A DNA stretch of 64,000 nucleotides from Ceraceosorus guamensis. Its lineage: Eukaryota > Basidiomycota > Exobasidiomycetes > Ceraceosorales > Ceraceosoraceae. The notes below the pieces were generated by a model that was not told where the DNA came from, did not search any database, and worked only from the letters and a program-made list of their open reading frames with translations. The position numbers were made by a program, and so were the translations under genes. Shown here piece by piece: positions 21,494 through 32,285 of the stretch (positions are counted from its first letter, which is position 1; every line of letters starts with the position of its first letter). The stretch is from contig NW_020290032.1 of assembly GCF_003144195.1 (NCBI RefSeq), positions 62,001-126,000 on the forward strand, in the 5' to 3' direction.

Positions 21494-23427
21494 CATGCGA
21501 ACGCGGTTCATGTGTTCGTCGACTGCGACAACTACAACGCAACCATTGCTCCCCCTCAAAAAAATACGACCCGTCACGAATACCGCTTTGTGCTCGCTAC
21601 CCCATATCTGTCACGTCTCTTGCTATTCCTGTCACGATTGAAAATTTGGATGTTGTACGCTTCTCCTGTGTGTTTGTGCGCTGAGTGTGGGGTGTGGTGA
21701 TCATTCGGATACGCTTCGCAAATTTTGCCCCGTGACGTATCATGAAGGCGACGTCGAAGCTGCTGATATGAAGCAGCTGGCTGAGATCTGACGCACGCTT
21801 TTGCCCTCGGATGCAACTCCCGTGGGCCAGGCTTGTGCATCGCTTACTCGCTGTTGCTTGTACTGTACCTGAATTACGGTGCTAGCTAGCCTGACCGCGA
21901 TGCTTTTGAGGCCTACATGGCCCCAGCGTCTGCACTCGCTTGCATCTCGAGCCCGGCGCGACAGTTGGTCTGTTCTTCAAGACATCCGTGGGTTAGCTTC
22001 GTATAGTTGGTGTGTCGATGCCGGCGGCTGTCGTCAATGGCGGATTCCGACGCCGGCATTGATGTGCCGACAACGCGATGGCGACATTTGTGGCTCACAA
22101 CGTCACTTGGACGCGTGCTGGTTAAATGGAGTCGTGCTGCTTCTGTATGTGCGGTCTGCACAGACAAAAGAGTTAGGTCGAAGCAGGTAGATGCACACTA
22201 GCGCCAAGGCGATGGGCTTTCCTGCGGTAGGTACAGAAGTCAACACGCCAGACTTGGCAGATTGTGCTTTGGCAGTCGTGAGTAAAGAAGGACCCTGGGA
22301 GATCCATTTCTGCATGCTGAATGACTTGAATTGAAAAGACTTGTGCTTCTCTTTCGCTTGCTGAGCGCGCGCCTTCGACCCGTTCCCATCGCAGCGCAAT
22401 GTTGCGATAAGCACGTCCTTCGTCCTGTAGTGCGCTCACATTTCGAAATCACAATGATTCCTTCTCTTTGCTCGACGATAGCTGCTATAAGAATGTCGTC
22501 ATTGAGAGGCCCTTTTGCCGGCCCTTCTTACTCCGTCCGGCGGAAGCGTGAATCTGCGCGCAATCACGCGGCTTCGCGCCGGCGGCAAGCGGTGTAGACT
22601 GCTGCAGTGCCCCAAAGCGGTTAGCTTGGACGCAGACGCAGACGCAGACGCAGACGCAAGCGTACTACTACGCGTGCGACTCCCTGACTGCGATTTCACG
22701 CGATCACGCCATCGTAACGCTTTAGCGCCCGTCTTCCTCACGTCCGCAACCACTCAATTGTGATTGCCTAGCTGCATGGCTAGCCGTCGCATGCTCCGAA
22801 GGGCGCCATCGCCGTTCGAGCCTGCGGCAACTTCATGATGGGCCGATGAGCTCTCACATCACAATTAAGACTCACACTAGCTGCTGCTGAATCAGTTTGC
22901 TGATGCATGTCTTTGCCACAAGTCGCTCGGAGATGGCGCCGAGATGCCCGTCAGCTTTGTTGGGCATCAGCTAGGTTGTCGTGGGGGTGCTGCTGGGTGG
23001 TGGTGGACTGGACGCGGCACTACCACACACGAAGGGGTTCGCTCTTCTTATCTGGCTTTGACGATTCTGATTCGGCACAGGCTTTGCCCTGCGCGCGTAC
23101 CTCGTGCTCACCACGCCAATGAGCAAGCAAACTCCTACGCCCATCGTCTTGTCAAGAGAGGCATCTATCTACCTGTGCCTGACTCGAAGCTGACCGACAG
23201 CTTGCGCCTCAGCAACCTCTGCGAATGGCAAGACCGGGTCGCGTGTGAACGAAGCACGCCATTCGCAATACAAGTCCCAGTCCCATCTCACAAGCAGCTC
23301 TTGAGGTCGAGCCTGCAGATGGTCCGCTGAAAAGATTCATAAACGATCCGCGCTGGAGAATCACGTTCAGTGGAAGTCTTCCGTCATCATTCTTCCTCCT
23401 ATCCCATCCTGATCAAGCACACGCAAA
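21494..23427. other. Intergenic, 1.9 kb
   Basis: Lies between the hexose and oligopeptide transporter genes. It contains a five-copy GACGCA repeat at 22629-22658. No supported gene; the short open frames show no known motifs. The part next to 23428 presumably holds the OPT promoter. Confidence 0.5.
22629..22658. repeat. Hexanucleotide microsatellite (GACGCA)5
   Basis: Five perfect head-to-tail copies of GACGCA followed by AGCG. It lies in a non-coding gap. Length is likely to vary between strains. Confidence 0.9.
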
Positions 23428-26256
23428 ATGGTCCTTCGTCGCAAAGCCCAACCTGCCTCCCTTTCGGAAGGCGCAGAAGAGATCGGCGAAACCACTGCGA
23501 TTGAGACGGATCCAATTGCAGAACTCAAGAAAGATGACGACGGACCAGTCACACCATCCTCCCCTTCGGAGAAAGGCATCGAGGAGAAGACGTCCCACGA
23601 ACTGGAGATCGACGAGGCCCAAGCCGGACTTCGCGAACTCGATGGATCAGAAGGCGTCACCAAGATTTCGGATCAAGTCATTCGCGACGGTCAGTATGAG
23701 GAACGCGCATCTAGGGTGCGATCGAGGGCGAATTGCTCTGGCACTCTCACCTGATGCGGCACCATTCGCTGATCATCACCAGCTTCTTCCGTTCATGTCA
23801 GGTGCCGATGTGTCCAGAATCGCAGTCTCGACTCGTGACGACGGAGACCCGGCCCTGACCTTCCGCTCGGTAGTACTTGGCTCAGTCCTTGCCGCGTTCA
23901 GCTCTGTAGTCACCGTCTTCTATCTGTTCAAGCCTGTCCAGATCAGTATCAGCACCGTCTTTCTTCAACTCGTGGCGTACGTACTGGGCGTTGGTTGGGC
24001 CAAGTTGACCCCCTCAGCCGAGCGCTTCGAAAGAGTCTCACCACGACTCGGCGCTGTCGCACGCTTCTTCAATCTGGGTCAGCCATTTGGGCTCAAAGAG
24101 CATGTTGTTGCCACCCTGATCGGTAGCTGCGCCAACAACTCGTAAGTACGAGCGATGAGATTCATAGCGATGGAGTGGATAGGATCTGACACGTGTTCGT
24201 TCATACTGTTTGTCATTCTGCGTCAAAAGACTTGCAGGTGTCGAAGTAGCCATAGTGCAAAGACTCTTTTACCCACAGAGCTCGCTGGACACCACCACTG
24301 TTCTGTTCGGTCTGTTTTCCATTTCCATCATAGGGTTCGTGATTGCTGGCGTACTCCGTCCGCTCATCGTCTATCCGGCAGAGATGGTCTATTGGACGCA
24401 ATTGCCACAAATTTCACTGATGCAGAGTCTTCACTATGACGTCGCAAAAAACAAGAAACGCCTCACCCGCTTCGGTCAGGTCCTTCTCGGTTCGACGATC
24501 TACGAGCTCTTTCCTGCCTATCTCTTCCCAACCCTAAACGGAATTAGCATTCCGTGCTTTCCCTCTGCGCGTTATTCTTCGGCCGCTAGAGATGTCGCGA
24601 CAAATATCTTCGGAGGCGCGAACTCGAATGAAGGTCTGGGACTTCTCAACTTTTCCCTTGACTGGCAGTATATCACCTCCTCGGCACTGTCACTGCCACT
24701 CAAGCAACAGGCTAATAGCTGGATCGGCTTGGCTTTGATGTGGCTCATCATGCCGCTGCTCTACTACCGCAACGCCTTCGGTTCTCGCGCTGCGCAGCTC
24801 CCAATGCTCGGCACGTCTCTTTACGCAGAAGACGGGTCGAAGTACAATCTGACCGCGGTCTTCGGTCACTCGCTCACCATCAACAACACAGCGTTGGCAG
24901 AGCAGGGGCTGCCAGTGCTGACGTCGTCCACTCTCTGGGGATACATTTCAGCGAATCTTGCTGTCGCCGCGCTCATTTCGCACGTTCTTCTGTTCTACGG
25001 AGCGGACATGTGGAAAGCGCTCAAGCAAGCTAGAGCTGGTACTCAGCCAGATCCTCACTACCAAGCGATGAAGAAGTACAAGGAGGTGCCCATGTGGTGG
25101 TACGGTATCGCCTTTGTCCTTGCTTTCTTTGCTGGCCTTATCTCCGTCCTGCACGGCCAAACGATGCCGTGGTGGGCTTACCTGGTCTCGCTCCTCTTAG
25201 GGGCTGTCATCGCTCCTCTGTCTTGCGTTTTGTACGGGCTCTTCGGAAATGGGCGAGTATCAAAGCCCCCTGCGCAAGGTACTTGGCCGAGAAATCAAAG
25301 CTGACTCACGAAGCGTCGACGTTCCCTCGATCCTCTCGATTCGGATAGCATTGGGTAAGTCTGGACTCTTTTCAAAGCTTGTATCCGCTTAACTCACCTA
25401 CCCTGCCCCACAGCACGAACACTCTGTCTAAGATGGTAGGCGGCGTCCTTGGTACGTGCTCGTAGATGATTGTTTGGCGGCAATACAGCTTTCCTCAAGG
25501 TTTTTTATCGTGCTGACCGCGACCTTTCTCGCAGTACCGGGGAGGCCCCTCGCCGGGCTATGGTTCGCTAGTTTCAGTCACCAGGTCATCCTTCTCGCTG
25601 TCAACCTCGCGTCTGGTCTCAAATTTGGGCAATACACTAAGATACCTTGGCGCACTCTCTTCGCAAGTCAAGCATACGGAACACTACTTGGTCTTTTGGT
25701 GAACTACCTCATCGCAGTTCAGGTTGCCGTGAGCAAGAGGGAGGTGCTTCTCAACGACGAAGATTCCAACGTGTGGTCCGTCGCGATGTTTTCCAACCTC
25801 AATTCCCAAGCGGTTACATGGGCGATAGCAGACCGCGTATATTCGTACTCTCGAGGCGCTGGATACTGGCTAGTTCCTTTCGCGCTCTTGATAGGCTTCA
25901 TCATCCCATTCATCCACTTCATCGTCCAGCGCCGATGGAAATCCTTGGAGAAGTACCAAGTAAACGCTCCCATCATTTTGCAGTACATGGGCGGCTACAA
26001 CTACTTCGGGGCCTTCAGTTACCTGACATCGACAGTAGCCATCGGGGCAGCTGCTCAACTCTGGCTTCGTCGTCGACATCCCAAACTATTCAACAAGTAC
26101 ATGTACATCGTAGGGTCGGCCTTGGACGGCGGCTCGCAGATCACCCTGTTCATCTTAAGCTTTGCTGTTTACGGCGCTGCCGGGCCTGCCAGACCTTTCC
26201 CAACGTGGTGGGGAAACCCAAATGGCAACGTCGATCACTGCAATCCGCCCGAATGA
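23428..26256 (+). CDS. OPT-family oligopeptide transporter
   Basis: Exons 23428-23689, 23802-24141, 24230 to ~25256, 25314-25354, 25414-25451 and 25535-26256 close in phase to about 809 residues. A variant model (exon 3 ending at 25252, then a 6-nt exon 25349-25354) gives 796. After an acidic cytosolic N-terminus come the OPT hallmarks: AVSTRDDGDPALTFRSVVLG before TM1, ANNS/GVEVAIVQRLFY, TNTLSKMVGGVLVPGRPLAG, FASFSHQVILLAVNLASGLK, and the C-terminal GPARPFPTWWGNP with DHC near the end. OPT carriers import tetra/pentapeptides, glutathione or metal chelates with protons; which one is not visible here. The region around exons 3-5 is the only uncertain part. Confidence 0.9.
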
Positions 26257-26825
26257 GCGGCGAAGCAGAAGCGAGGTGGATGTGCATGCAAGATGCTCCG
26301 TTTCTGTTCAGCGCCTGCATGTGCCCCCTTTCAGCTTACGCCATTTCTCGGCTATCCCCAAAGACTCTTCGCGCACACCACTACTCACAATCGTACTTCG
26401 AGCGACCTCGATCCTGATCAGTAATGAAAGTTTGTCACGCTTCATTGCTTCGCCTATGTCGAAGAGTGTGTGGTGGCTCACCGCGCATCGTGTCGCGTTG
26501 CGTGCGCCTTTTGTGTCTTGCCGCGAACGCTTGCTGCCGTCTTTGCCCTGCCGCACATACACATGTAGTGATCTGTCTGCACATGTTTGAGCCTGTGTCA
26601 CAATCGCTTCAGTCTGCAACTGAAACACATTCAAGATTGGTGGATGAGGTAGAGCCTCCTTCCTATGTAAATCGCATGTATGGTGCAGCCATCCACGTGC
26701 TTGTAGTCGAAATGTGCCACAAAAAAGAACTGCGTGCAATGACTTGTGCGCAGAGCCTGCCAACCATCACGATCATCTTCGCCAGCCTGACGCAGGGCGA
26801 AACTCGGGCAAGGCATTGGCTCGCA
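26257..26825. other. Intergenic between convergent genes
   Basis: About 570 bp between the stop codons of the OPT gene and the thioesterase, which face each other. It holds two 3' ends; no further gene or repeat seen. Confidence 0.5.
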
Positions 26826-27677
26826 TCACAATTTTGCGGTTTGCTGCTCAGCCCATCTTTCGCTCTTGAGCTTCAGCAATCCTTGCCGCAGCTCTTCGGG
26901 CATGGGCTTCACCGGTCTCCTGGAGTCTCTTGCCACGAACACGTGCGTTGCGCGGATCAGCACAGCTGCTTGTGCGTCTTGCGGTAGAGCAGAGGCTGCC
27001 GAAGGCAGGCTAAAGATGCCCACTTCGTATTGGCAGCTGCTATTGCCGAGGTGCAGCACGCGGACGCCTGCTCGCAGCTTGGAGGGGAACGACGTAGGAG
27101 CGTGGTACGTTGCCGAGCTTTGCAGAGATACAACAGAGTCAGAGTGAGTGGATGGAGAAATTGATGCGGTGTAGGAGACGCACTCACGAGGAGACAATGA
27201 GGCCAATCAGACTCGCTGCAGAATCGGCTCGGACATTGTTCGCGGCATCACCCTCCAGGAATGGTTTTATGCCGCAGCTCTGGACCAAGTAGGCGTTGAT
27301 GGCGCTGTCGGAAACGTAGTAGTAAGCGCTGTTATTCATGTGGCCATACCTATGATGGTGGAAGGGGCTTGCTGGCGTCAGCTGGTGCTGTAGTGAAGGC
27401 ATCGCTGTACGCACTGGTCATTATCGCTCCACCTCGTCTGAACGTCGAGATGGAATGGATAGTCAAAGGATCGACGGTCTGATGACATTGTGGCGCTTGC
27501 AAACGAGCGAGGGCGACTCGAGAATCGTTCTTCGTGCGGCGCCTCCTTCGGTGTGGTGGTACGTCTGGCAAAAGAGGTACTCGGTGGTGATCTGGCCTCG
27601 GACACGGCCGCACTACTTACGATCGAGCGGCGTGCAGGAGAAGCGACGGCTCGAAATATCCCCCTCCGAGCATACAT
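26826..27677 (-). CDS. Hotdog-fold acyl-CoA thioesterase (4HBT type), probably mitochondrial
   Basis: Three exons (27677-27415, 27349-27188, 27117-26826) close in phase to 238 residues. The catalytic block spans the first intron: RWSDNDQ then YGHMNNSAYYYVSD, the Asp/His/Asn signature of 4-hydroxybenzoyl-CoA-thioesterase-like enzymes. SATYHAPTSFPSKL and the last strand RATHVFVARDSRRPVKPMP complete one hotdog domain. Such enzymes hydrolyse acyl-CoAs; the substrate cannot be read from sequence. The N-terminus MYARRGIFRAVASPARRS is Arg-rich and lacks acidic residues, like a mitochondrial presequence. A GTAAGT inside the presequence (27620-27615) could act as an alternative donor, so the 5' structure is less certain than the domain. 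Confidence 0.85.
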
Positions 27678-28419
27678 TCGTGGGCACTTGCCTGTCTCAG
27701 CAGGATCCGCCTTCTAGCACGGTCTTGACGCTTCGACCTCACTCGTGACTATCGCTCAATGGTAGCGAGCGCTCTTGCTGCGGCCACGATCCTCTCCATT
27801 CTCGATTCACGACTTTCGACTTGTGATTGTCACGATGAAGGCCGCTTTGGCGAAGCGTGCGGAAAGTGCGGTCATTCGAGCACTCGCACTCGCACTCTTG
27901 ACTCCTGCTGGGGCGACACACGGCGCTAAGCATCGAATATGCAGTCGCTTGCAGCTTTGTCCGAGATGCTCTGACTGCTCGACTGCCTTGCCCCGCACCA
28001 GATCCTTTCTTCATCCTCAGACGTGCAGCTGCCTTGCATACAGTACGCGATGGACAACCCCTCGACGGTGCTCGCGCCCGGCTGCTGGCTTCTCTTTGCG
28101 CGATACATTCATTGGCTCCGGACGGACGCGCTCGCAGATCGAGACTGTGACTCTTGAGCACCGCAGCGCTGGATCAGTGTGAGTGTGAGTGTCTGGTGGC
28201 AGGCAGCGCGCGAATCAGTGCGGGTCGAGTCCAGAGTCTACGGTCGATCGACCCCGCGTCGAGCTTTCAGCAGACATTGCCACTCGCGGATCGCATTTGC
28301 GACATTCTCGACCATCACACTGAACCCCCCGCCCCACCCTTTTTTCTCGTCCTTCATCACGCCTCTTCGCATCTCCCCCCCTCCCTTTGCCATCATCGCA
28401 CTCCTCTCCCGACGTCACG
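27678..28419. other. Divergent intergenic region
   Basis: About 740 bp between the divergently transcribed thioesterase and secreted-protein genes. It carries both promoters. Overlapping open frames on both strands show no protein features. A C/T-rich leader (CCCCCGCCCCACCC-type) precedes 28420. Confidence 0.45.
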
Positions 28420-28929
28420 ATGCGCTTCACGCTCCTTGCACTCTTCGCAGCAGCACTCGCTGCTGCACCTGCGCTCGCCATCGAGCAAGTCGAGGACTTT
28501 GAGGCGCCCGATTTCAAGCCAGTGACTCAGCCTCCCTACACGGGCACAACGTTCGATCCAGCACAGACAAATGCGGGTGGCACAACCAACTCAGCAGGAA
28601 CCTTTGCCGTCTCCTCCTTGGCCAAATCCTTTTCCTACTCGTTCGACAGCAACATTCCCCAGACATCTTCCTTTGCTCTGAGCAGCGTTCAGTTTGGCTC
28701 GCCCCAGGCTCAGGTCACACCTGGATACTACACCGACCCTACAAACACTGCCGTCCCTCTCTACACGCCTTCGAGTTCCGAAGGCAGACCTAGCATTACT
28801 TCGAGCGTTTCTGTGCAGGCCGTGCCCACCGCACCCGCGGATGGTGCAATGATCAAGGCACCCCAACATTTGGGCACCGTGGCCGTCGCTGGAGCTGTTG
28901 CCGTCTTGGGTGCCGTCTTTGCCCTATAA
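28420..28929 (+). CDS. Small secreted, probably GPI-anchored, protein
   Basis: A single exon of 169 residues. It opens with a clear signal peptide (MRFTLLALFAAALAAAPALA, residues 1-20). The mature part is Ser/Thr/Pro-rich, cysteine-free, with FDPAQTNAGGTTNSAGTF and several Phe/Tyr-Ser patches. The C-terminus has small residues (APADGAMIKAP) followed by a hydrophobic tail (GTVAVAGAVAVLGAVFAL) with no charged end, as in GPI-anchored wall or surface proteins. I do not recognise the family. The start is the first ATG that gives the signal peptide. It could be a cell-wall protein or a surface effector; neither is shown. Confidence 0.8.
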   Translation: MRFTLLALFAAALAAAPALAIEQVEDFEAPDFKPVTQPPYTGTTFDPAQTNAGGTTNSAGTFAVSSLAKSFSYSFDSNIPQTSSFALSSVQFGSPQAQVTPGYYTDPTNTAVPLYTPSSSEGRPSITSSVSVQAVPTAPADGAMIKAPQHLGTVAVAGAVAVLGAVFAL

Positions 28930-29428
28930 ACAGGTGCGAGTGGTGCAAAAGTGAGTTGAAGAAGAAGACGGCGTCTACGTGGCATTGGAACAGTGCGCGG
29001 ACGGTGCAATTCGTGGGATGTCGATCCAACTTGAGGAGTTTTGTCCTGGGGCGCTCTGGACACGCATCGACTTGCACGTTCACCGAGCTGACATTTCACT
29101 CGACTACTCTCGCCGTCAATCTCGCCTCCCGCTTCAGATCTCTTCTCTATACCACGGCATTGCGCTACTCGCGCACGGGGAAAACAGTTCTCCTCTTCTC
29201 CGCCCAGAGTACCCATTCGGTCTTCGATTTCACACGTTCGATTCGGCACCAGTGCATTTCTTTTCCTACCTTTGTGCAACTTCAACTGCTCCCCCACCCT
29301 GTCCACTCTCGCTGTCGTATCTTGGCGCGCACGTCTCGGTAATCGCATGCGCGCGCACATACTAGCGCTTCGTTTCACGAATCACGCAAGCCATGACGAC
29401 AACGAGATATGTTACGTCTGAGATAGAC
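28930..29428. other. Intergenic between convergent genes
   Basis: About 500 bp holding the 3' ends of the secreted-protein and MFS genes. Nothing else recognised. Confidence 0.5.
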
Positions 29429-31678
29429 TCAGTGATGGTGCGATCTGTGAGGGCTTAAGCCACTGAGGGCAGTCACAGCGATGGCGTAAAAAGCGGTAAT
29501 CAGGATAAAGGGAGCAGGGGGAAACGTCTCGTTTGTGGCTGCGTAGAGCGATGTGGTGGCGACGGGCACGCACGTCTGCACCAGCGTGTCGATGATGGAG
29601 AAGGCGGATAGCGCTGCATCTGCCGAGCCCAGCTTCTTGGGCACGAGGGGTTTGTGAGCATTGGGTGCGCCCGCTTCGTCTTCGACTGCAACGCCAGAAA
29701 ATACGTCTGAAGCGAGAGCAATGCAGGCGGATTGCATTGCTGGTGCGTAACCGCCTCCAAGCGAGAGAAAGACTGTGCCGAACAGCATCAGCGGGCTGTT
29801 CCTCAGCAACGCAGCGGTAGAGATGATCATGTATCCCAGCATTTCCGTGCTGTGTGTGCGCGCACGCCCAACGTCAGTCACGCCGTTCCGTGGTGTACAC
29901 GTGCTTGCTATACTCACAAGAAGGATATGCGTGCGAGCGAGAGATCGACGGCGCATCTCCACAACACCACGAGGGGTTTCAAACGCGCATCAGAATCGCG
30001 ATCCTCGAGTCGATCGGTGCTCGATGTTGCAGCACGTCGGTCCGCAACGTCCTCTTCATCATCGGCATCACCGATGTCCTCGGCGCGCGCTCCCTTGGCC
30101 AGTCGCTCCAATTCTGCATCCGAAAGACCAACCAGCTGCATTGGCTTGGGCACAATCTTTTCTGTCAACTTGACGAGCAGCGGCACGACGGCAAAGAGGA
30201 CCACTGCTCGGCTTCCACCTATCCAAGACAGCATAAAGCCGACCGAGGAAGGATCCCAAGCCCATATGTGACCCGTCCCAACGATGAGCACCGTGAGACC
30301 CGTGCCACCCGAAGTTCCAGCGCTTTGAACGAGTGCGAGGCGCGAGTACCGCCAATCCCTCTTGCCGTCGACTTTGGGCGGTACGAGCAGTCGCAGTGGA
30401 CCGAGCTTCGAGGCGAGGGATGTACGGCGAGGTGCGGTGCTTTGCGAGGCGCCGACGTCCTGCTCCTCTGCCTCGCTAGGCGCACTCGCCTGCGTCGGGT
30501 TCGACTCGGCGACAAAGAACGCGGCAAACAGGAGCGCGAGGATTGCAAACGAGAGTGAAACGACAAATGGCGTCACGTTGCGCTCGTCTGCTCGGCCGGG
30601 AGGCAAAGGAGGAACGGGTTGAGGAGTCGGAACCGGCGGCTGCTCGGGAGCCTCGCTCTTCATCCAGTACCACCATTCCGATTCGAGCGCAGCGTCGATG
30701 CCGTTGGAGGTGATGGGAAAGAGCTCCGCGAGGAGGCCGGCAAGCAGCGGCCCAAACATGACGCCTCCGAGGTACGTCAGCGTGAGCCAAGTGAGGTTGC
30801 GAGTCTGCTTTGCGGCAGTGGAGCGATCGGCAACCAATGTTCGAAAGGTGACTAGCGGCAGCACTTCCTAGACGCGCACAGCATTAAAAGGCGTCAGCTC
30901 GACGTTCCGCGTCGCGTGCACTGCACTCGTCCTCGCTCGTGCCGACACTCACAGCTCCCAACAAACCTGAAATGACGTAACCGCCGATGATGAGGTACAT
31001 GGTCAATACAGGATGTATGCCGACCTGATCCACGTCTGGCCCGTATGGATACGCTATCGGGAGCACTAGAAAGCCCATTTGCATGACGAGAATTGCGCAC
31101 AAGCTGATCAAGAGCACTGGCTTGCGACCCCACTTGCTCAACTTGGGGCCAAAGTACAAGATGGCCAGCAGGGTGAGCAGAGAGTTCATCGTGTCGGTGA
31201 TGAGGACGTAGCGAGCAGTCTGCGCCTCGATGGCGGGGCGATTCGGTCCTTCTGTGCAGAAGTAGGAAGGAGAGTGGGGCAGCGATGTCGCAGCATGAGC
31301 GCTGGCGTGCGAGTTGAGCAAAGCCAAGGATCGCGGAGCAAGCAGCATCATCGCCGCCCTCTTTGCAAAGTCTGCCGCACCAGAGGCGCCTAGCATTGCG
31401 CTCGACGACTCGACAGCTCCGCTGCTCTGCGTCATCCAAGCCTGCAAATCTGCTGGCGAAGGGTGTGGGTGCACACTGTAGAATTCTGCGCACGAGAACT
31501 TTCTCAGCGCATCTATGGCAGCAGCTTTGGGTGCAAAGTCGGCGAGCGACCAGAGCGCCGAAGTGACGAGCACGACGATCAGCGGCCACAGCCCTTCTGT
31601 CGGAGGCGAAAGAGTGCCGGCCTCGCCTTGCCCCAGAAGCGGCTCTTCCTCTGCGCTGGGCCGCTGTCGCGATGTCAT
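29429..31678 (-). CDS. MFS transporter with large loops, possibly vacuolar
   Basis: Exons 31678-30953, 30867-29918 and 29849-29429 close in phase to 698 residues. TM1 is GLWPLIVVLVTSALWSLADF; a long extramembrane loop (~70 residues) follows. The MFS motif A variant FGPKLSKWGRKPVLL lies after TM2. TYLGGVMFGPLLAGLLAEL is a TM5-like segment, and the central loop carries proline- and acid-rich insertions. The second half has LSWIGGSRAVVLFAVVPLLV and ends with a helix ITAFYAIAVTALSG before a His-rich tail. An acidic dileucine (EEEPLLGQ) near the N-terminus resembles vacuolar sorting signals; this is an inference. The substrate is unknown. The architecture resembles fungal YCR023C-like carriers more than sugar porters. 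Confidence 0.82.
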
Positions 31679-32285
31679 GGTTGCGAAAGGTGGTGATGAG
31701 CGTACAGCAGCTAGGAGGTGGATGGTGGGCGTAACGCAAAGGCGGAGAGAGAGGTGCTGCTGATCGTCTGCTATGATCCGCTCACGAGCGAGGTGGAGGC
31801 GTGCGCGTGCGCGTGCATGCGCTGCTGGGCTTATCGTTGCACATGCTGCGCGCTCAGCTCGATCGCATGAGCGATGTGTATCATATGGTGCGCATGATAT
31901 TCATTACCGGTATTATTATTATTCAAGATTCTTTCTACAGGGTACACGGTACCTGAGATGCAGGGGCTCGGCGCGGCGGGCAGCACCCTCGCCGAGCAGG
32001 TACCGTACCGGCAGGAGAGGTCACCATACGCGCGGGGCTTGTGTTGAACCAAGCTGGCAGTCATCTGTGGACCATGTCAGCCCCACTTGGATGACCCGCG
32101 CCAACAATCACCAATCAAGACCCATCTTTCTTTCAATGGGATCGTAAGACATTCAAAATTGCGCAATGCATCATTTTTGATTGATTGGGTGACTGATCCA
32201 ATCACGTGAATCTTGAATGTGAAAGCACGATTCTAGCTCGAGCATGGCGCGTGCGCAACCTCGCACCGCCTGAACCAAATCACGA
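31679..32285. other. Divergent intergenic region
   Basis: About 600 bp upstream of both the MFS gene and the Nudix gene. It contains a short ATT run (~31912-31925), the related words GGTACACGGTACC and GGTACCGTACC (~31940-32010), and, at 32150-32235, TTGATTGATTGGG and GTGAATCTTGAATGTGAAAG of the dispersed repeat type. Confidence 0.5.

Noticed and set aside
20114-21577. A 487-codon open frame on the minus strand
   Set aside because: It lies exactly opposite the hexose transporter. Its composition (Val/Gly/Asp/Glu-rich, no hydrophobic core pattern) is what strong C-ending codon bias on the plus strand produces.
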